The notes under the pieces: model-generated
Told to the model about the DNA's origin: nothing
What the model saw: the letters and a program-made list of their open reading frames with translations, nothing else
Databases searched by the model: none
Shown here: positions 33,801-43,429 of the stretch, piece by piece
Layout of the letters: each line of letters begins with the position of its first letter
How positions within the stretch are numbered: position 1 is the stretch's first letter
Position numbers and translations under genes: made by a program
DNA from: Kibdelosporangium aridum
Lineage (GTDB): Bacteria > Actinomycetota > Actinomycetes > Mycobacteriales > Pseudonocardiaceae
Assembly (NCBI RefSeq): GCF_900176515.1
Contig: NZ_FWXV01000017.1
Span: 61,509-125,508, forward strand
DNA: 64,000 nucleotides
Direction: 5' to 3'

Positions 33801-34894
33801 CCGACGAAGGACCACGGCGACTGCGTAAACGACGCCGTACTCGCTGGATGATCACCGGAACGGCCACCGTCGTCGCGCTCGGGGTCGGCACCGCGGTCGT
33901 GCTGACCAGGGTCGGTTCGGGATCGGCCGTCGCGGCACCGCAAGGACCCGCGAAGGTCGAGACCGCGGAGGTGGTCAAGACCGACCTCGCGGACAAGAAG
34001 TCCGAGAGCGGAAAGCTCGGTTACGGCATCGAAACCGCCCTGCCTGGCCGGAAACCGGGCACGATCACCGGGCTGCCCGCGATCGGCGACCAGTTCGACC
34101 GGGGCAAGTCGGTGTACACAGTGGACGCAAAGCCTGTCCCGTTGTTCTACGGCACCATCCCGATGTACCGGCCGGTCGGCCCGGGCGTGACCAACGGCCC
34201 GGACGTCAAGCTGATCGAGGAGAACCTGAAAGCACTGGGGTTCGGCGGGTTCGGCACACCGGACGAGAAGTTCACCGACGCGACAGCCACTGCGATCAAG
34301 AAGTGGCAGAAGCAGCTGAAGCTGGACCAGAACGGCACCGTCGCGGTCGGCGATGTGGTGATCGCGCCAGGGCCGTTCCGGGTCAGCACGCTCGTCGCTT
34401 CCCTTGGCAGCCAAGCAACCACCGACGTGCTGAAGTACACCGGGGTGAACCGTGGCGTGACCGTCAAGATCAAGGCCGAGCAGCGCGACAGCGCCAAGGT
34501 GGGCGCGAAGGTCACGGTGAGCGTCGGCGGCAAGCAGACCACGGGCACCGTCCAGCAGGTCACGTTGGCCGCACCGGACAACAACCAAGGGATGCCGGGG
34601 CAGGACCAGGACACCAAGTTCGACGTGTCCATCACGCTGGATGACCCGGCCGCGATCACCGCGCCCGACGCGAGCTCGGTGGACGTCCGATTCACCGTGC
34701 AGAGCCACAACGGTGTGCTGGCCGTGCCGGTCGGTGCGTTGCTGGCGTTGGCTGAAGGCGGTTACGCGCTGGAGGTCGTGGAAGGTTCGTCGCGGCGTCT
34801 TGTTCCGGTGCAGACGGGTCTGTTCGCCGACGGCAAGGTCGAGGTGAGTGGTCCGGACGTGCGCGAGGGCATGCAGGTGGTGACCACATCGTGA
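33797..34894 (+). CDS. Membrane fusion-type protein with peptidoglycan-binding domain
   Basis: A 365-residue protein starting at GTG 33797, overlapping the lipoprotein stop. A basic N-terminus and one membrane segment (about residues 17-38) precede an external region. Around residue 135 a peptidoglycan-binding fold reads VKLIEENLKALGFGGFGTPD and then ATATAIKKWQKQLKLDQNG, embedded in an HlyD-like framework whose end, VPVQTGLFADGKVEVSGPDVREG (read in two parts), fits periplasmic adaptor proteins. It would link the MacB-type transporter to the cell wall. Confidence 0.85.
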   Translation: MTDEGPRRLRKRRRTRWMITGTATVVALGVGTAVVLTRVGSGSAVAAPQGPAKVETAEVVKTDLADKKSESGKLGYGIETALPGRKPGTITGLPAIGDQFDRGKSVYTVDAKPVPLFYGTIPMYRPVGPGVTNGPDVKLIEENLKALGFGGFGTPDEKFTDATATAIKKWQKQLKLDQNGTVAVGDVVIAPGPFRVSTLVASLGSQATTDVLKYTGVNRGVTVKIKAEQRDSAKVGAKVTVSVGGKQTTGTVQQVTLAAPDNNQGMPGQDQDTKFDVSITLDDPAAITAPDASSVDVRFTVQSHNGVLAVPVGALLALAEGGYALEVVEGSSRRLVPVQTGLFADGKVEVSGPDVREGMQVVTTS

Positions 34895-35571
34895 CCCCGG
34901 TGCTCGCTGTCCGCAACGCGGCGAAGACGTATCCCGGTGGTGTGCAAGCACTTCGTGATGTGTCATTGTCGGTGTCGCAGGGTGAGCTGCTGGCGATCGT
35001 CGGCCCGTCGGGGTCGGGGAAGTCCACATTGCTGCACTTGATGGGCACTTTGGACATTCCGACGTCCGGCCGGGTCGAGATCCGCGGGCACGATGTCGCC
35101 AGGTTGAACGACCGCCGGCTCTCCGCCTTGCGGTCGCGCTGGATCGGGTTCGTGTTCCAGCAGTTCTTCCTGACCGAAGGGTTGTCCGCAGTGGACAATG
35201 TGGCGACTGGCCTGCTGTACGCGGGAGTTTCGGCTCGGCGCAGACGGCAGATCGCGTTGGGTGCGCTGGAACAGGTCGGTCTCGGTGGCCGCGCGTGGCA
35301 TCTGCCGAGCGAGATGTCCGGCGGTGAAAGGCAGCGTGTCGCGATCGCGCGTGCGGTGGTGAACCGGCCAGCCATCGTGCTGGCCGACGAGCCGACCGGG
35401 AACCTCGACAGCACAACCGGTTCCGGGATCCTGTCGTTGCTGTACCAGCTGAACGCGGCGGGCACGACGATCGTGGTCATCACGCATGACAACGACATCG
35501 CGGCTGCCATGCCACGGCGGGTCGAGATGCGGGACGGCGTGCTGCGCCTCGACACGGGAGCCGCCGCATGA
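34891..35571 (+). CDS. MacB/LolD-type ABC ATPase
   Basis: A 226-residue ATPase with Walker A GPSGSGKST near residue 36, Q-loop FVFQQFFL, signature MSGGERQRVAIARA, Walker B VLADEPTGNLD and switch His in VVITHD. Start and stop overlap the neighbouring genes by four bases each. It drives the FtsX-like permease that follows; such mechanotransmission systems move peptides, antibiotics or lipoproteins across the envelope. Confidence 0.92.
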   Translation: MTPVLAVRNAAKTYPGGVQALRDVSLSVSQGELLAIVGPSGSGKSTLLHLMGTLDIPTSGRVEIRGHDVARLNDRRLSALRSRWIGFVFQQFFLTEGLSAVDNVATGLLYAGVSARRRRQIALGALEQVGLGGRAWHLPSEMSGGERQRVAIARAVVNRPAIVLADEPTGNLDSTTGSGILSLLYQLNAAGTTIVVITHDNDIAAAMPRRVEMRDGVLRLDTGAAA

Positions 35572-36797
35572 CCGCTCTGCTTGATCGTCCGCCGGAGGCT
35601 GATCCGCTGCCGTCCCCGCGTCGGCTCGGGTCGAAGGACATGCTTCGCCTTGGCGCCCACGGCATGCTGACCCGTCCGTTGCGAGCGGTGTTGTCAGCAC
35701 TGGGAATCGCGATCGGGGTTGCCGCGATGATCGCGGTGGTCAGCATTCCGGCGTCCAGCAACAAGGCGCTTGCCGACCAGATCGCCGCACTCGGGCCGAA
35801 CCTGCTCGTGGCCAAACCAGGCCAGACGTTGTTCGGTGATCCGGCGAAACTGCCGGAGAGCTCGGTCGGGATGGCGCGCCGGATCGGCCCGGTGACGGGA
35901 GCGTCGGCAACCGGGAACATCAAGGCGACGGTGCGCCGCAACGACCAGATCCCGTCCGATGACACATCCGGGCTCGCGGTGCTCGCGGCAAAACCCGACC
36001 TGATCGGTGTGCTGAACGGAACGATGCACAGCGGGAAGTTCATCGACGCGGCATCGGCCAAGTTCCCCGCAGTCGTACTGGGATCGGTCGCGGCGACCCG
36101 CCTTGGCATCGACCACCTCGACCCGGCGGCACCACCGCAGGTGTGGATCGCCGGGCAGTGGTTCACCGTGGTCGGCATCCTCAACGCGATGCCCCTGGCA
36201 CCGGAGATCGAACGGTCGGTGCTGGTGGGCTGGGACGTGGCCAAGGACAAGCTCGGCTTCGACGGCCACCCCACCACGCTCTACACCCGTGCGCAGGACG
36301 CACAGGTCGAGAACGTCCGCAGTGTGCTTGCCGCGACGGTGAACCCTGAGCGCCCCAACGAGGTCCAGGTCTCACTGCCGTCGGATGCGTTGGCCGCGCA
36401 GAAACTCGTGGACGAGTCGTACAGCGCGTTGTTCCTGGCGTTGGGTGGAGTCGCGTTGCTGGTCGGCGGAGTGGGTGTCGCCAACACCATGGTGATCTCG
36501 GTGCTGGAACGACGCCGGGAAATCGGTCTGCGCCGGGCGCTTGGCGCGACCAGAAGGCAGATCCGTGGTCAATTCCTGGCCGAGTCAGTGCTTTTGTCCG
36601 GCCTCGGCGGAATCGTCGGCGTGGTCATCGGTATCGGCGTGACGGCGGGTTATGCGTTGAGCCAGAACTGGCCTGCGGTGTTGCCGCCGTTGGCATTGAT
36701 CGGCGGAGTCGGGATTTCGGCCGTGGTCGGTGCGATCGCCGGTGCCTACCCGGCGATGCGGGCCGCCCGCCTGCCACCGACGTCGGCGTTGGCGTAG
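35568..36797 (+). CDS. MacB/FtsX-type ABC permease
   Basis: A 409-residue permease with one membrane segment near residue 40, a large external domain of about 240 residues and three further C-terminal membrane segments. The C-terminal part has the family signature RRREIGLRRALGATRRQIRG and ends PAMRAARLPPTSALA. It forms a dimer with the preceding ATPase and probably works with the adaptor protein. Together with the two-component system across the promoter this is a self-contained stress-responsive efflux unit. Confidence 0.9.
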   Translation: MTALLDRPPEADPLPSPRRLGSKDMLRLGAHGMLTRPLRAVLSALGIAIGVAAMIAVVSIPASSNKALADQIAALGPNLLVAKPGQTLFGDPAKLPESSVGMARRIGPVTGASATGNIKATVRRNDQIPSDDTSGLAVLAAKPDLIGVLNGTMHSGKFIDAASAKFPAVVLGSVAATRLGIDHLDPAAPPQVWIAGQWFTVVGILNAMPLAPEIERSVLVGWDVAKDKLGFDGHPTTLYTRAQDAQVENVRSVLAATVNPERPNEVQVSLPSDALAAQKLVDESYSALFLALGGVALLVGGVGVANTMVISVLERRREIGLRRALGATRRQIRGQFLAESVLLSGLGGIVGVVIGIGVTAGYALSQNWPAVLPPLALIGGVGISAVVGAIAGAYPAMRAARLPPTSALA

Positions 36798-36852
36798 TCC
36801 GCTGACGGCGAAAAAACTGGCCGCGGGCCATGATCCTGCCTAGCGTTGTGGC

Positions 36853-37578
36853 ATGGGGATCATGGCTCTGCGGCCGTTTTTGTACCAGGTGCAGCTGAAA
36901 TTCGGGCAGGCGTACCTCTGGCAGGACGGCAGCGAGTTCACGCTGATCGACACCGGCATCCCGGGTTCGGCCGAGGACATTCACGACGCCCTCCGGTACC
37001 ACCTCCAGCGGGACACCTCGGCGATCCGCCGGATCCTCATCACCCACGCCCACGAAGACCACTACGGCTCAGCGGCCGACATCCGCGCGTGGCACGGCGC
37101 CCCGGTGCACGTTCATGCGGCCGACGCGGCTGTGGTGCGCGGCGAGGCGCGCCAGGCACCGCCGGTCCTGACCGAGTTCGACAAGCCGATCTGGGAACAA
37201 ATCCAGGCACTGGGCATCCCGGGCATGGACGTCCCACCATCCACAGTGGACGTCGAGCTGTCCGGCGGGGAAGTGCTCGACTTCGGCGGCGGAGCGCAGA
37301 TCCTGCACGTGCCCGGCCACACGCCCGGCAGCATCGCGATCTACCTGCCCGAGCACAAGACCCTGTTCACCGGGGACACCGTCGCGAACGAGGGCGGAGT
37401 GCTGCTCGGCGTGTTCAACCAGGACGAAGACCTGATGCTCGACGGCTTCCGGCGGCTGGCGGACCTGGATGTGGAAACGGTGTGCTTCGGCCACGGCGAA
37501 CCGATCGTCGAAGGCGCGGGCGCAGCCCTGCGAGCAGCGGTGAATTCACACCAGAAACGCCGCCCGATCAACGCCTAG
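36853..37578 (+). CDS. MBL-fold metallo-hydrolase
   Basis: A 241-residue cytosolic protein with the metal motif THAHEDHYGSAADI near residue 60, a further His in VPGHTPGSIAIYL and an Asp in LFTGDTVANEGG, the full binuclear zinc set of metallo-beta-lactamase-fold hydrolases. The substrate cannot be told; glyoxalase II-like or lactonase activity is possible. ATG 36853 is used. It is a single gene, overlapping the convergent gene by 11 bases. Confidence 0.87.
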   Translation: MGIMALRPFLYQVQLKFGQAYLWQDGSEFTLIDTGIPGSAEDIHDALRYHLQRDTSAIRRILITHAHEDHYGSAADIRAWHGAPVHVHAADAAVVRGEARQAPPVLTEFDKPIWEQIQALGIPGMDVPPSTVDVELSGGEVLDFGGGAQILHVPGHTPGSIAIYLPEHKTLFTGDTVANEGGVLLGVFNQDEDLMLDGFRRLADLDVETVCFGHGEPIVEGAGAALRAAVNSHQKRRPINA

Positions 37579-38155
37579 CGTCGAGGATGTCGAGGTAGCC
37601 ACTGGTCACCGCATGAAGATCGTCGGCGACGGGCTCCAGTTTGCCTGGGCTCCAGCGCTTCTCCGAGTAAGCCGAGACCCGGGACCGCATGGCGGCAAGG
37701 CTGATCGCGAGCTCATCGTCGAGCCGCGCCCGCAACTCCTCCGTGCCAGGCGCGGCGATCCGAACCCGGTCTGCCTTCTCGTCGCGGATTGCCGTGAGCG
37801 CGTCGGACAACACGCCCTCCGAGGCGTCCCAGACCAGCGCGGGCCGGACGACGAAGTGGTTCCAGATCGGTGCCCGGGCCGACCGCCACACCGGTGTGAA
37901 CGGGTTGCGAGCCATCCGGGTCGCGTTGGCCCAGTGTGATGCGCCCGCCGGTGCCGACAGCCAAGGCACCTCAGGCAGGTCCACGGCCAGCGCCACGTGC
38001 ACCGAGTCCAAATCGGCCGGAGACTCCAGGAACTGGCCGAACACCCACAGCTGGGTGACCGGCAACGGCAGGCCGCGCATCTCGTCGCACGCCGTCGCCA
38101 ATGTTTCGAGGTGCTGGAACGCGCGAGTCCACTTCACCTGGACATTTTCGCCCAT
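37568..38155 (-). CDS. Conserved actinobacterial protein, possibly DUF7711
   Basis: A 195-residue soluble protein beginning VKWTRAFQHLETLATACDEM after a short lead. The segment LWVFGQFLESPADLDSVHVALAVD resembles a nucleotidyltransferase-like fold (an acidic pair after a G-x-x-L stretch) but without a clear catalytic GS motif. I recall similar proteins under DUF7711; no function is known. ATG 38155 is the likely start. Confidence 0.65.
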   Translation of the reverse strand: MGENVQVKWTRAFQHLETLATACDEMRGLPLPVTQLWVFGQFLESPADLDSVHVALAVDLPEVPWLSAPAGASHWANATRMARNPFTPVWRSARAPIWNHFVVRPALVWDASEGVLSDALTAIRDEKADRVRIAAPGTEELRARLDDELAISLAAMRSRVSAYSEKRWSPGKLEPVADDLHAVTSGYLDILDARR

Positions 38156-38215
38156 AGACGTCGTTGATGCCCTGGGCGAGGGCGCGCTCCCAGAATGACA
38201 CGCGAGAATCACCGC

Positions 38216-39574
38216 ATGCTGCCTTCAACTGAGCTGGCCCTCCTCCGCCGCGTCGCGCACGAGCAGGCAACTTGCCGGGCACCGTCCCTGGTCGCGGCAG
38301 TGGTGCGGGAGGGTGGACTCGTGTGGTCCGGCGCGCGTGGCCGGGTCGACGGCGAGGTGCCGGGGCCGGACACGCAGTACCGGATCGGGTCGATCACCAA
38401 GACGTTCACCGCCGTCCTGGTCATGCGCCTGCGGGACGAAGGCAAGCTGGACCTGAACGATCCACTGGACAAGCACGTGCCGGGCACTGTCATGGGTGAG
38501 CGGACGCTCGCGCAGCTGCTGTCGCACACGGGCGGCGTGACCTCCGAGTCGCCGGGGGTCTTCTGGGAGCGTGCGCCCGGCGGGGACTGGGCGGCGCTGC
38601 AGGCGAGCCTCGGGCCTGAGGCCTTGGTGCTGCGTGCGGGCAGCAAGCTGCACTACTCCAACGTCGGTTACGGCGCGCTGGGCGAACTCGTGTCGCGGCA
38701 CCGGGGGATGAGCTGGTTGGACGCGGTCAACCAGGAGCTGCTCGCGCCGCTGGAGATGACGCGGACAACCCCGCACCCGGTGGCACCGCACGCACTGGGC
38801 TGGGCGGTTCATCCCCACGCCGACGTGCTGCTGCCCGAACCCACACCGGACGCGGGCGCGATGGCACCCGCTGGCCAGCTGTGGTCGACGCTCAACGACC
38901 TGTCGCGCTGGTTGCGGCTGATCGCCGGGGACACCGGCGACGTGCTGCACCCCGACACCATGGCCGAGATGCGCGCGCCCGTGATGGTGGACGACGGCGA
39001 TCACTGGACGGCCGGGTTCGGTCTTGGCCTGCAGCTCGCGCGGGACTCCGGGCGGCGGATGGCCGGGCACACCGGGTCGATGCCCGGCTTCCTGGCGTGC
39101 GCGCTCACCGACGCGGCCAGCGGGACCGGCTCGTTGGTGCTGACCAACGCGACGGCCGGGGTCGGCATCGTCGGTCTTTCCTATGACCTGATGAAGATCG
39201 CGGACGACATGGAGCCGGAGCTGCCGACCGAGTGGGCGCCAGCGACGACGGTCAACAAGGACCTGCTGGACCTCACCGGCGCCTGGTATTGGGGTCCGGC
39301 CATGTACCAGTTGCGCCTGCTTGACCACGCGTGGCTTGAGCTGGTGCCGATCCAGGGCGCCGGCCGCGCGTCGCGGTTCCGGCCGGCCGGTGACGGCACG
39401 TGGACCGGCCTGGACGCCTATTACGCTGGGGAAACGCTCAAGGTCGTGCGCGACGAGCACGGCGAGGTCTCCCACCTGGACCTGGCCACGTTCATCTTCA
39501 CCCGCCGTCCGTACGAACCCGCTGGTCCGATCCCCGGAGGTGTCGACCCTCACGGCTGGGGTACGCGCCGCTAG
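38216..39574 (+). CDS. Serine beta-lactamase-like hydrolase (class C fold)
   Basis: A 452-residue protein of the penicillin-binding/beta-lactamase superfamily. The nucleophile motif is SITK (within YRIGSITKTFTAVLV), the second motif YSNVGYGALGELV, and the third HTG within MAGHTGSMPGF. A C-terminal beta-rich extension of about 100 residues follows. There is no signal peptide, so an esterase or peptidase acting in the cytosol is more likely than antibiotic resistance. ATG 38216 is preferred over the earlier GTG/ATG. Confidence 0.88.
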   Translation: MLPSTELALLRRVAHEQATCRAPSLVAAVVREGGLVWSGARGRVDGEVPGPDTQYRIGSITKTFTAVLVMRLRDEGKLDLNDPLDKHVPGTVMGERTLAQLLSHTGGVTSESPGVFWERAPGGDWAALQASLGPEALVLRAGSKLHYSNVGYGALGELVSRHRGMSWLDAVNQELLAPLEMTRTTPHPVAPHALGWAVHPHADVLLPEPTPDAGAMAPAGQLWSTLNDLSRWLRLIAGDTGDVLHPDTMAEMRAPVMVDDGDHWTAGFGLGLQLARDSGRRMAGHTGSMPGFLACALTDAASGTGSLVLTNATAGVGIVGLSYDLMKIADDMEPELPTEWAPATTVNKDLLDLTGAWYWGPAMYQLRLLDHAWLELVPIQGAGRASRFRPAGDGTWTGLDAYYAGETLKVVRDEHGEVSHLDLATFIFTRRPYEPAGPIPGGVDPHGWGTRR

Positions 39575-39663
39575 GCCACATGACAAACTGGTTACCTCCC
39601 GGCAACGGCGCCGGTACCGCCGCAGTTCATTTCGATCCAGATGAGATCCCCCGAAGAGGCGCC

Positions 39664-40800
39664 ATGACGCAGACCGTTGACCCGACCACTCTGCAGTTGC
39701 CCGGTGAGCTCAAGCCGTCCGACGGCCGCTTTGGCTGCGGCCCGTCCAAGGTCCGGCCGGAGCAGTTGGCGCGTCTCGCGTCCGAGGGCGCGGCCTACAT
39801 GGGTACCTCGCACCGTCAGAAGCCGGTCAAGTCCCTGGTCGGCCGGGTCCGTGCGGGCCTGCGTGAGCTGTTCTCACTGCCCGAGGGCTACGAGGTCGTG
39901 CTCGGCAATGGCGGTACGACCGCGTTCTGGGACGCTGCCGCGTTCGGCCTGGTGAACGACAAGGCCCAGCACTTCACCAACGGTGAGTTCTCCTCGAAGT
40001 TCGCCAAGGTCACCAACGAAGCGCCGTTCCTGTCCGACTCGATCGTGATCAAGGCCGAGCCGGGCACCGCGCCGGAGATCACGTACTCCGAGGGTGCTGA
40101 CCTGGTCGCGTGGGCGCAGAACGAGACCTCGACCGGTGTGGTCATGCCGGTCGTCCGTCCGGCGGGTTCCGGTGACGCGCTGATCGCGGTCGACGCCACC
40201 AGCGCCGCCGGCGGCCTGCCGGTCAACATCGAGGACGCTGACGTCTACTACTTCGCGCCGCAGAAGAACTTCGCCTCCGACGGCGGCCTGTGGATCGCGC
40301 TGATGTCCCCCGCGGCTCTCGAGCGGGTCTCGTCGATCGCCGCCAGCGGCCGCTGGGTGCCCGAGTTCCTTTCGCTGCCAACGGCTTTGGACAACTCGGT
40401 GAAGGACCAGACGTACAACACGCCGTCGGTGGCCACGCTGTTCCTGCTGGCCGACCAGATCGAGTGGATCAACGGCAACGGTGGCCTGGCCTGGTCGACC
40501 GCCCGCACCGCCGACTCGTCCACGCGCCTGTACCAGTGGGCCGAGAAGACCGCGTACACCACGCCGTACGTGGCCGACCCGGCGCACCGCTCTCAGGTCG
40601 TCGGCACGATCGACTTCGCCGAGGACGTGGACGCGGCTGCGGTCGCGAAGGCGTTGCGCGCCAACGGGATTGTCGACGTCGAGCCGTACCGCAAGCTCGG
40701 CCGCAACCAGCTGCGGGTGGCGATGTTCCCGGCGATCGAGCCGGACGACATCACCATCCTGACCAACGCCATCGAGTGGGTCGTCGAGCAGCTCGGCTGA
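39664..40800 (+). CDS. serC: Phosphoserine aminotransferase
   Basis: A 378-residue PLP enzyme that converts 3-phosphohydroxypyruvate and glutamate to phosphoserine in serine synthesis. The start reads RFGCGPSKVRPEQL and the cofactor lysine is Lys201 in APQKNFASDGG. Further family segments are GTSHRQKPVKSLVGR and VEPYRKLGRNQLRVAMFPA. ATG 39664 gives the usual length of the actinobacterial form. A perfect terminator follows. In mycobacteria serC lies next to sepH; here about 10 kb is inserted between them. Confidence 0.93.
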   Translation: MTQTVDPTTLQLPGELKPSDGRFGCGPSKVRPEQLARLASEGAAYMGTSHRQKPVKSLVGRVRAGLRELFSLPEGYEVVLGNGGTTAFWDAAAFGLVNDKAQHFTNGEFSSKFAKVTNEAPFLSDSIVIKAEPGTAPEITYSEGADLVAWAQNETSTGVVMPVVRPAGSGDALIAVDATSAAGGLPVNIEDADVYYFAPQKNFASDGGLWIALMSPAALERVSSIAASGRWVPEFLSLPTALDNSVKDQTYNTPSVATLFLLADQIEWINGNGGLAWSTARTADSSTRLYQWAEKTAYTTPYVADPAHRSQVVGTIDFAEDVDAAAVAKALRANGIVDVEPYRKLGRNQLRVAMFPAIEPDDITILTNAIEWVVEQLG

Positions 40801-40808
40801 TTCGTCGG

Positions 40809-40843
40809 AAATGGGCCCGCGATCGAGCGGGCCCATTTTCTTT
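40809..40843. terminator. Terminator between serC and the convergent response regulator
   Basis: AAATGGGCCCGC and GCGGGCCCATTT pair around GATCGA, and the stem is followed by TTCTTT on the plus strand, an intrinsic terminator with a T-rich tail. It ends directly at the response regulator stop. Confidence 0.88.
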
Positions 40844-41460
40844 CACAGCACGCCTTGTTCCATGGCCGTGGTGACGGCCGCAGTCCGGTCCGAGACGCCA
40901 AGCTTGTTGAACACGCGCAACAGATGCGTCTTCACGGTGGTCTCGCTGATGTGCAGCGACGCGCCGATCTCAGCATTTGTCTGTCCTTTCGCGACCAACC
41001 GAAGAACCTGGATCTCCCTGGCAGTCAAGGATTGCTGGGCGGGTTGACGCATCCGCCGCATCAACCGTCCGGCCACCGAAGGCGCCAGAACGGTCTCACC
41101 GCGTGTCGCCGCCCGGATCGCTCCAGCCAGTTCGGCGCGGGAAGCGTCCTTCAACAGGTACCCGGTCGCGCCCGCCTCGACAGCACGCAGGATGTCCGCG
41201 TCGGTTTCGTACGTGGTGAGCACGATGACCCGGCTGCCGCTGTTGGACGACATGATCTTCTCGGTGGCACCGGCGCCGTCCAGACCAGGCATCCGCAAGT
41301 CCATCAGGATGACGTCGGGCCGGTGAGCCGCCGCAAGCGCGACCGCTTCCTCGCCGGAACCGGCCTCGCCGACGACGGTCAGGTCCGGTTCGGCGTCGAG
41401 CATGCCACGCAACCCTTCCCGCACAACGGGATGGTCGTCGACAAGCAGCACCTTGATCAC
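40843..41460 (-). CDS. NarL/LuxR-family response regulator
   Basis: A 205-residue regulator: receiver with LLVDDH, phospho-acceptor Asp54 in VILMDLRMPG and Lys in YLLKDA, then a LuxR helix-turn-helix with LTAREIQVLRLVAKGQTNAE and TVKTHLLRVFNKLGVSDR. Its GTG start overlaps the kinase stop (GTGA). It is the last gene of the ABC-2/two-component operon, a common pairing in which the system controls its own exporter. Confidence 0.92.
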   Translation of the reverse strand: MIKVLLVDDHPVVREGLRGMLDAEPDLTVVGEAGSGEEAVALAAAHRPDVILMDLRMPGLDGAGATEKIMSSNSGSRVIVLTTYETDADILRAVEAGATGYLLKDASRAELAGAIRAATRGETVLAPSVAGRLMRRMRQPAQQSLTAREIQVLRLVAKGQTNAEIGASLHISETTVKTHLLRVFNKLGVSDRTAAVTTAMEQGVL

Positions 41461-42656
41461 GTGCAGACCTCCAGTTCGACGGTGGTGCCCGAGCCGGGCA
41501 AGCTGGTCACCGACAGCGAGCCGCCGACCTGGTCGATCCGCGACCGCATGCCGCGTAACCCGAACCCGCTGGTCGGCGCGGACGGGTCGAAACCCCTGCC
41601 GTCGTCCGTGACCAGCAGAACCACCGAATTCTCCTGATAGGACAGCACGATCTCGACGGTTCTCGCATCCGCGTGCTTGCGCACATTGGACAGTGACTCC
41701 TGCACCGTCCGCAGCAGCACCACGTCGATCCCGGTGGCCAACTGCCGTCGCTCACCCTGCACGTCGACGTCGACCGCGATGCCGGTCTCCTCGGTCAGCT
41801 TGGCCGCCTGCCGCCGGATCGCGTCGAGAACCGAACTCTCGGTCAGCTCGGCCGGGGCGAGAGCCGCGACCAGAGCACGGGACTCGGCCAGGTTCTCCCG
41901 TGCGGTCCGCAGCGCGAGCGCCAAATGCCTGCGCACTTGGGGTTCGTCGCGGCCGAGTTCCGATTCCGCCGCCTGCACCAGGGTGATGATGCTGGTGAAG
42001 CCCTGCGCGAGGGTGTCGTGGATCTCGCCTGCCAGCCGTTCCCGTTCGCCTGCGACGCCCGCTTCGTGCGACAGCCGGGACACCTCCGCCTGGCTGGCTT
42101 CCAGCTGCTTGATCAGCTCGCCCCGGTCGGTGCTCTGCTGGATCACCTTGTCGATCCACACACCGATCATCACCGAGAAGATCACGCTGATCCCGATCGC
42201 CGCCCCGGTGGTGAGCCAGTTCGCGTTCGGGTCGCCCGCGGAGGCGAACAGCGTCGTCACCACGATCGAGACCGCGACGACCATGATCGCCACAGCCAGC
42301 CGCAGGCTCATGAACAGCATCGGGATCACGCCGAAGAAGGCGTACTGGGTCATCGGGACAAGGAACGCCGACCCGGCGAGGCAGCAGAACAGCACGGCCA
42401 CGAACGTGTTGAGCCGCCAGCCGAATCGTTCGGCGGCGATGTGCCGCCTGCCGAAGAAGGCGTAACCTGCCGCGATCGCGGTGAGCAGTGCGATCGAGCC
42501 CCAGCGTTCCGCCGTGGTCGCCTCCTCGGCAACGAACAGCACCAAGAGGACGACCAAGGCGTAGACGACCGCGAAGAACGCGTCCCACAACCAGAAGTAG
42601 CGGTCGGCGGCCTCGATCACCGGCTCTTGTTGCTCCACCGGAACGTCATCAGACAC
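41457..42656 (-). CDS. NarL-type sensor histidine kinase
   Basis: A 399-residue kinase with five or six membrane segments in the first 175 residues and no large external domain. The dimerisation motif is ERERLAGEIHDTLAQGFTSI with the phospho-acceptor His, and the ATPase part has DDGRGFDPSAP and FGLRGMRSRIDQVGG (HATPase_c type). The GTG at 42656 overlaps the permease end by 40 bases; a GTG at 42638 is the alternative. A longer frame reading further upstream only crosses the permease gene in another frame. Confidence 0.88.
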   Translation of the reverse strand: MSDDVPVEQQEPVIEAADRYFWLWDAFFAVVYALVVLLVLFVAEEATTAERWGSIALLTAIAAGYAFFGRRHIAAERFGWRLNTFVAVLFCCLAGSAFLVPMTQYAFFGVIPMLFMSLRLAVAIMVVAVSIVVTTLFASAGDPNANWLTTGAAIGISVIFSVMIGVWIDKVIQQSTDRGELIKQLEASQAEVSRLSHEAGVAGERERLAGEIHDTLAQGFTSIITLVQAAESELGRDEPQVRRHLALALRTARENLAESRALVAALAPAELTESSVLDAIRRQAAKLTEETGIAVDVDVQGERRQLATGIDVVLLRTVQESLSNVRKHADARTVEIVLSYQENSVVLLVTDDGRGFDPSAPTSGFGLRGMRSRIDQVGGSLSVTSLPGSGTTVELEVCT

Positions 42657-43429
42657 AGCACGAGCCCGGCCACGCACCATGCGCCAAGGACCAGTGAGGT
42701 CTTGCCCAGTTCCCATGACCCCGCCATCTCGTACTTCGTCATGCTGTCCGGCAGGAACACTGACCGGAAGCCTTGTGCCGCCCACTTGATCGGGAAGAAC
42801 GACGCCACCGTGACCATACCCGCGGGTAGCCAGGTGATCGGGTTCATGTAAACGCCGGAGATGAACTGCAGCCCCACGTACGGCAGGTTCGACACCGCGG
42901 CGGCGCTCTGCGAGGACTTCGCCAGCGACGCGGTGAAGATGCCGATCAGCGAGCAGCTCACCACGGCGAGCACGAACACCCACGCGAACGTCAGCCACTT
43001 CGCCGGGTCGGTCGGCAGCGGCATCCCGAACATCAGCACGCCGACCCCGATCACCAGCACGGCCTCGGCGAGGCTGGCCACCAGCACCAGGATGATCTTG
43101 CCGAGGAAGTAGGACACCGCGGGCATCGGCGTGCCGCGCAACCGCAGCAGTGTGCCGTCCTCCCGGTCGACCGCGACGCTGATGCTCAGGTTCACGAACG
43201 ACGTCGCGATGATGCCCGCACCGACCATGCTCGCGGTGAGCACATGGCTGGATTCGACCCCGGTGTCGGTGTACGTCTGGCTGAACACCGAGCCGAGCAC
43301 GGCGAGGATCCCGGCGGGAAAGGCGAACGTGAAGATCGCCTGTTCCTTGCTGCGGAAGAAGAGTTTCAGCTCGGTCAGGCCACGGGCCACGCCGATCGTG
43401 ACCGGCGAAGGCAGGTGCAGGGTGGTCAT
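42617..43429 (-). CDS. ABC-2 type permease
   Basis: A 270-residue membrane protein with six predicted segments, typical ABC-2 layout: segment 1 FTFAFPAGILAVLGSVF near residue 33 and the conserved LPYVGLQFISGVYMNP before the last pair, WVEQ-like motif absent. Works with the ATPase that overlaps it by four bases. Drug or lipid export is likely given its DrrA/DrrB-like form. Confidence 0.88.
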   Translation of the reverse strand: MTTLHLPSPVTIGVARGLTELKLFFRSKEQAIFTFAFPAGILAVLGSVFSQTYTDTGVESSHVLTASMVGAGIIATSFVNLSISVAVDREDGTLLRLRGTPMPAVSYFLGKIILVLVASLAEAVLVIGVGVLMFGMPLPTDPAKWLTFAWVFVLAVVSCSLIGIFTASLAKSSQSAAAVSNLPYVGLQFISGVYMNPITWLPAGMVTVASFFPIKWAAQGFRSVFLPDSMTKYEMAGSWELGKTSLVLGAWCVAGLVLCLMTFRWSNKSR

